Shown here piece after piece: positions 31,579 through 32,218 of a stretch of DNA of 32,218 bases. Positions within the stretch are counted from its first letter, which is position 1; the number at the start of each line of letters is the position of its first letter. The translations under genes were made by a program, and so were the position numbers. The notes beneath the pieces are model-generated. The model searched no databases, had not been told where the DNA came from, and saw only the letters and a list, made by a program, of their open reading frames with translations. Source of the stretch: CAYZFD01 sp964477735 (GTDB taxonomy: Bacteria; Bacteroidota; Bacteroidia; Flavobacteriales; Flavobacteriaceae); the NCBI GenBank assembly GCA_964477735.1, contig CAYZFD010000016.1, forward strand, positions 1-32,218, written 5' to 3'.

Positions 31579-32218
31579 ATGAAAAACCTATTTTTTTTAC
31601 TACTGAGCATTTCGCTTCTCGCTCAGGAACGCGAGGTGAAGTTGGGCGACTTCGATGAATTAAAAGTTTTCGATGGCATAAACATTACAATGACGCCCTC
31701 TTCAGAAAATAAATTGGTGATTTCAGGAGAGAATAATCAATATGTTCAAGTAAACAACAAAAATGGCACTTTAAAACTTCGAATGAAGTTAAAGAAAAGG
31801 TTTAGTGGGTTTTCAACTAATATTGAAATATTTTTCAATAAAACCATCCAAGTTATTGATGCCAACGAAGGGGCTTTTGTCTCCGTTACAGAAGCGTTGA
31901 TGCAACCCTATATTTCACTAAAAACCCAAGAAGGCGCAGAGATAGATGCTGTTCTAGATGTACAAAAATTAGATATTAAGGCAGTTTCGGGAGGTATCGT
32001 CAACGCTAAAGGGGCCGCGTTAAATCAACAAGTCAACATAAATTCTGGAGGTACTCTCGAAGCATCCTCTTTAGAAACAAACCAAACCACAGTTCGGATA
32101 AGCGCAGGAGGTGAAGCCCGCATAAAAGCATCGAAATTTGTAGATGCAGAAGTTAGGGCAGGTGGATTTGTATATATTTATGGAAAGCCAGAGCAAGTGA
32201 ATAAAAACATTCTGATTG
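31579..32218 (+). CDS. Head-GIN domain (DUF2807) protein, partial
   Basis: It is an exported adhesin-like protein of unknown role, cut by the window end after about 213 codons. The ATG at 31579 opens a signal peptide MKNLFFLLLSISLLAQ. The following sequence has the DUF2807 pattern: FDELKVFDGINITMTPS, then short repeating strands with glycines (GAFVSVTEALM, GAEIDAVLD, SGGIVNAKGA, SGGTLEASS, AGGEARIKAS, AGGFVYIYG) that suggest a right-handed beta-helix. It follows rnr by 45 bp and has its own candidate promoter. Confidence 0.85.
   Translation, partial: MKNLFFLLLSISLLAQEREVKLGDFDELKVFDGINITMTPSSENKLVISGENNQYVQVNNKNGTLKLRMKLKKRFSGFSTNIEIFFNKTIQVIDANEGAFVSVTEALMQPYISLKTQEGAEIDAVLDVQKLDIKAVSGGIVNAKGAALNQQVNINSGGTLEASSLETNQTTVRISAGGEARIKASKFVDAEVRAGGFVYIYGKPEQVNKNILI

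Overview
The window looks like chromosomal DNA of a marine-type member of the Flavobacteriaceae (Bacteroidota). The reasons are the gene families present (OmpA with thrombospondin type 3 repeats, the long Bacteroidetes-type PurF, an IPExxxVDY-family protein, a head-GIN adhesin-like protein), the gene order purF-pfkB-rnhA-purN / acpP-fabF-rnc-IPExxxVDY-pyk, and many promoters of the Bacteroidetes form TTTG-N17-23-TAnnTTTG. There are no ribosomal RNAs, tRNAs, CRISPR arrays, phage genes or insertion sequences. A run of 100 N at 5897-5996 shows that this is a scaffolded draft.

Layout. 10-4632 (minus): an OmpA-family outer-membrane protein and an AddA-type helicase-nuclease. 4722-5330 (plus): a Fe/Mn superoxide dismutase. 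5374-6074: a tandem array in the convergent gap between sodA and purF. 6083-10065 (minus): purF, a PfkB-family kinase, rnhA and purN. 10228-12469 (plus): acpP-fabF-rnc. 12559-14448 (plus): an IPExxxVDY-family protein and pyk. 14538-16137 (plus): rbfA and an FtsX/LolC-like permease. 16142-17137 (minus): dusB. 17249-19280 (plus): lepA and a DUF167 protein. 19316-22377 (plus): a universal stress protein overlapping a SulP anion transporter. 22460-27162 (plus): an MBL-fold hydrolase, an S8 lipoprotein protease, an M1 peptidase and rnpA. 27159-28926 (minus): rpiB, a CDF cation exporter and a GNAT protein, joined by TAATG overlaps. 28927-29376: a very AT-rich divergent gap. 29377-31533 (plus): rnr. 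31579 to the window end (plus): a head-GIN protein cut off by the edge.

Most protein genes are housekeeping: purine and fatty-acid synthesis, glycolysis, RNA processing, ribosome maturation and oxidative defence. The unusual part is the array at 5374-6074. On the minus strand each unit has its own Bacteroidetes-type promoter, a nearly invariant transcribed core of about 45 nt with a possible 5' hairpin, and a GNRA-capped terminator hairpin. The units therefore read as a head-to-tail family of autonomous small-RNA genes of about 72-75 nt. The alternating A and B forms show a compensatory stem change. The two sides of the N gap share exactly 55 bp, so the gap is probably an assembly artefact and the copy number is uncertain.

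The second candidate is the rpiB-rnr gap, which holds four same-orientation DnaA-box-like 9-mers beside an extreme AT tract and could be a replication origin. This is an inference, and the gene directions around it do not clearly support it.
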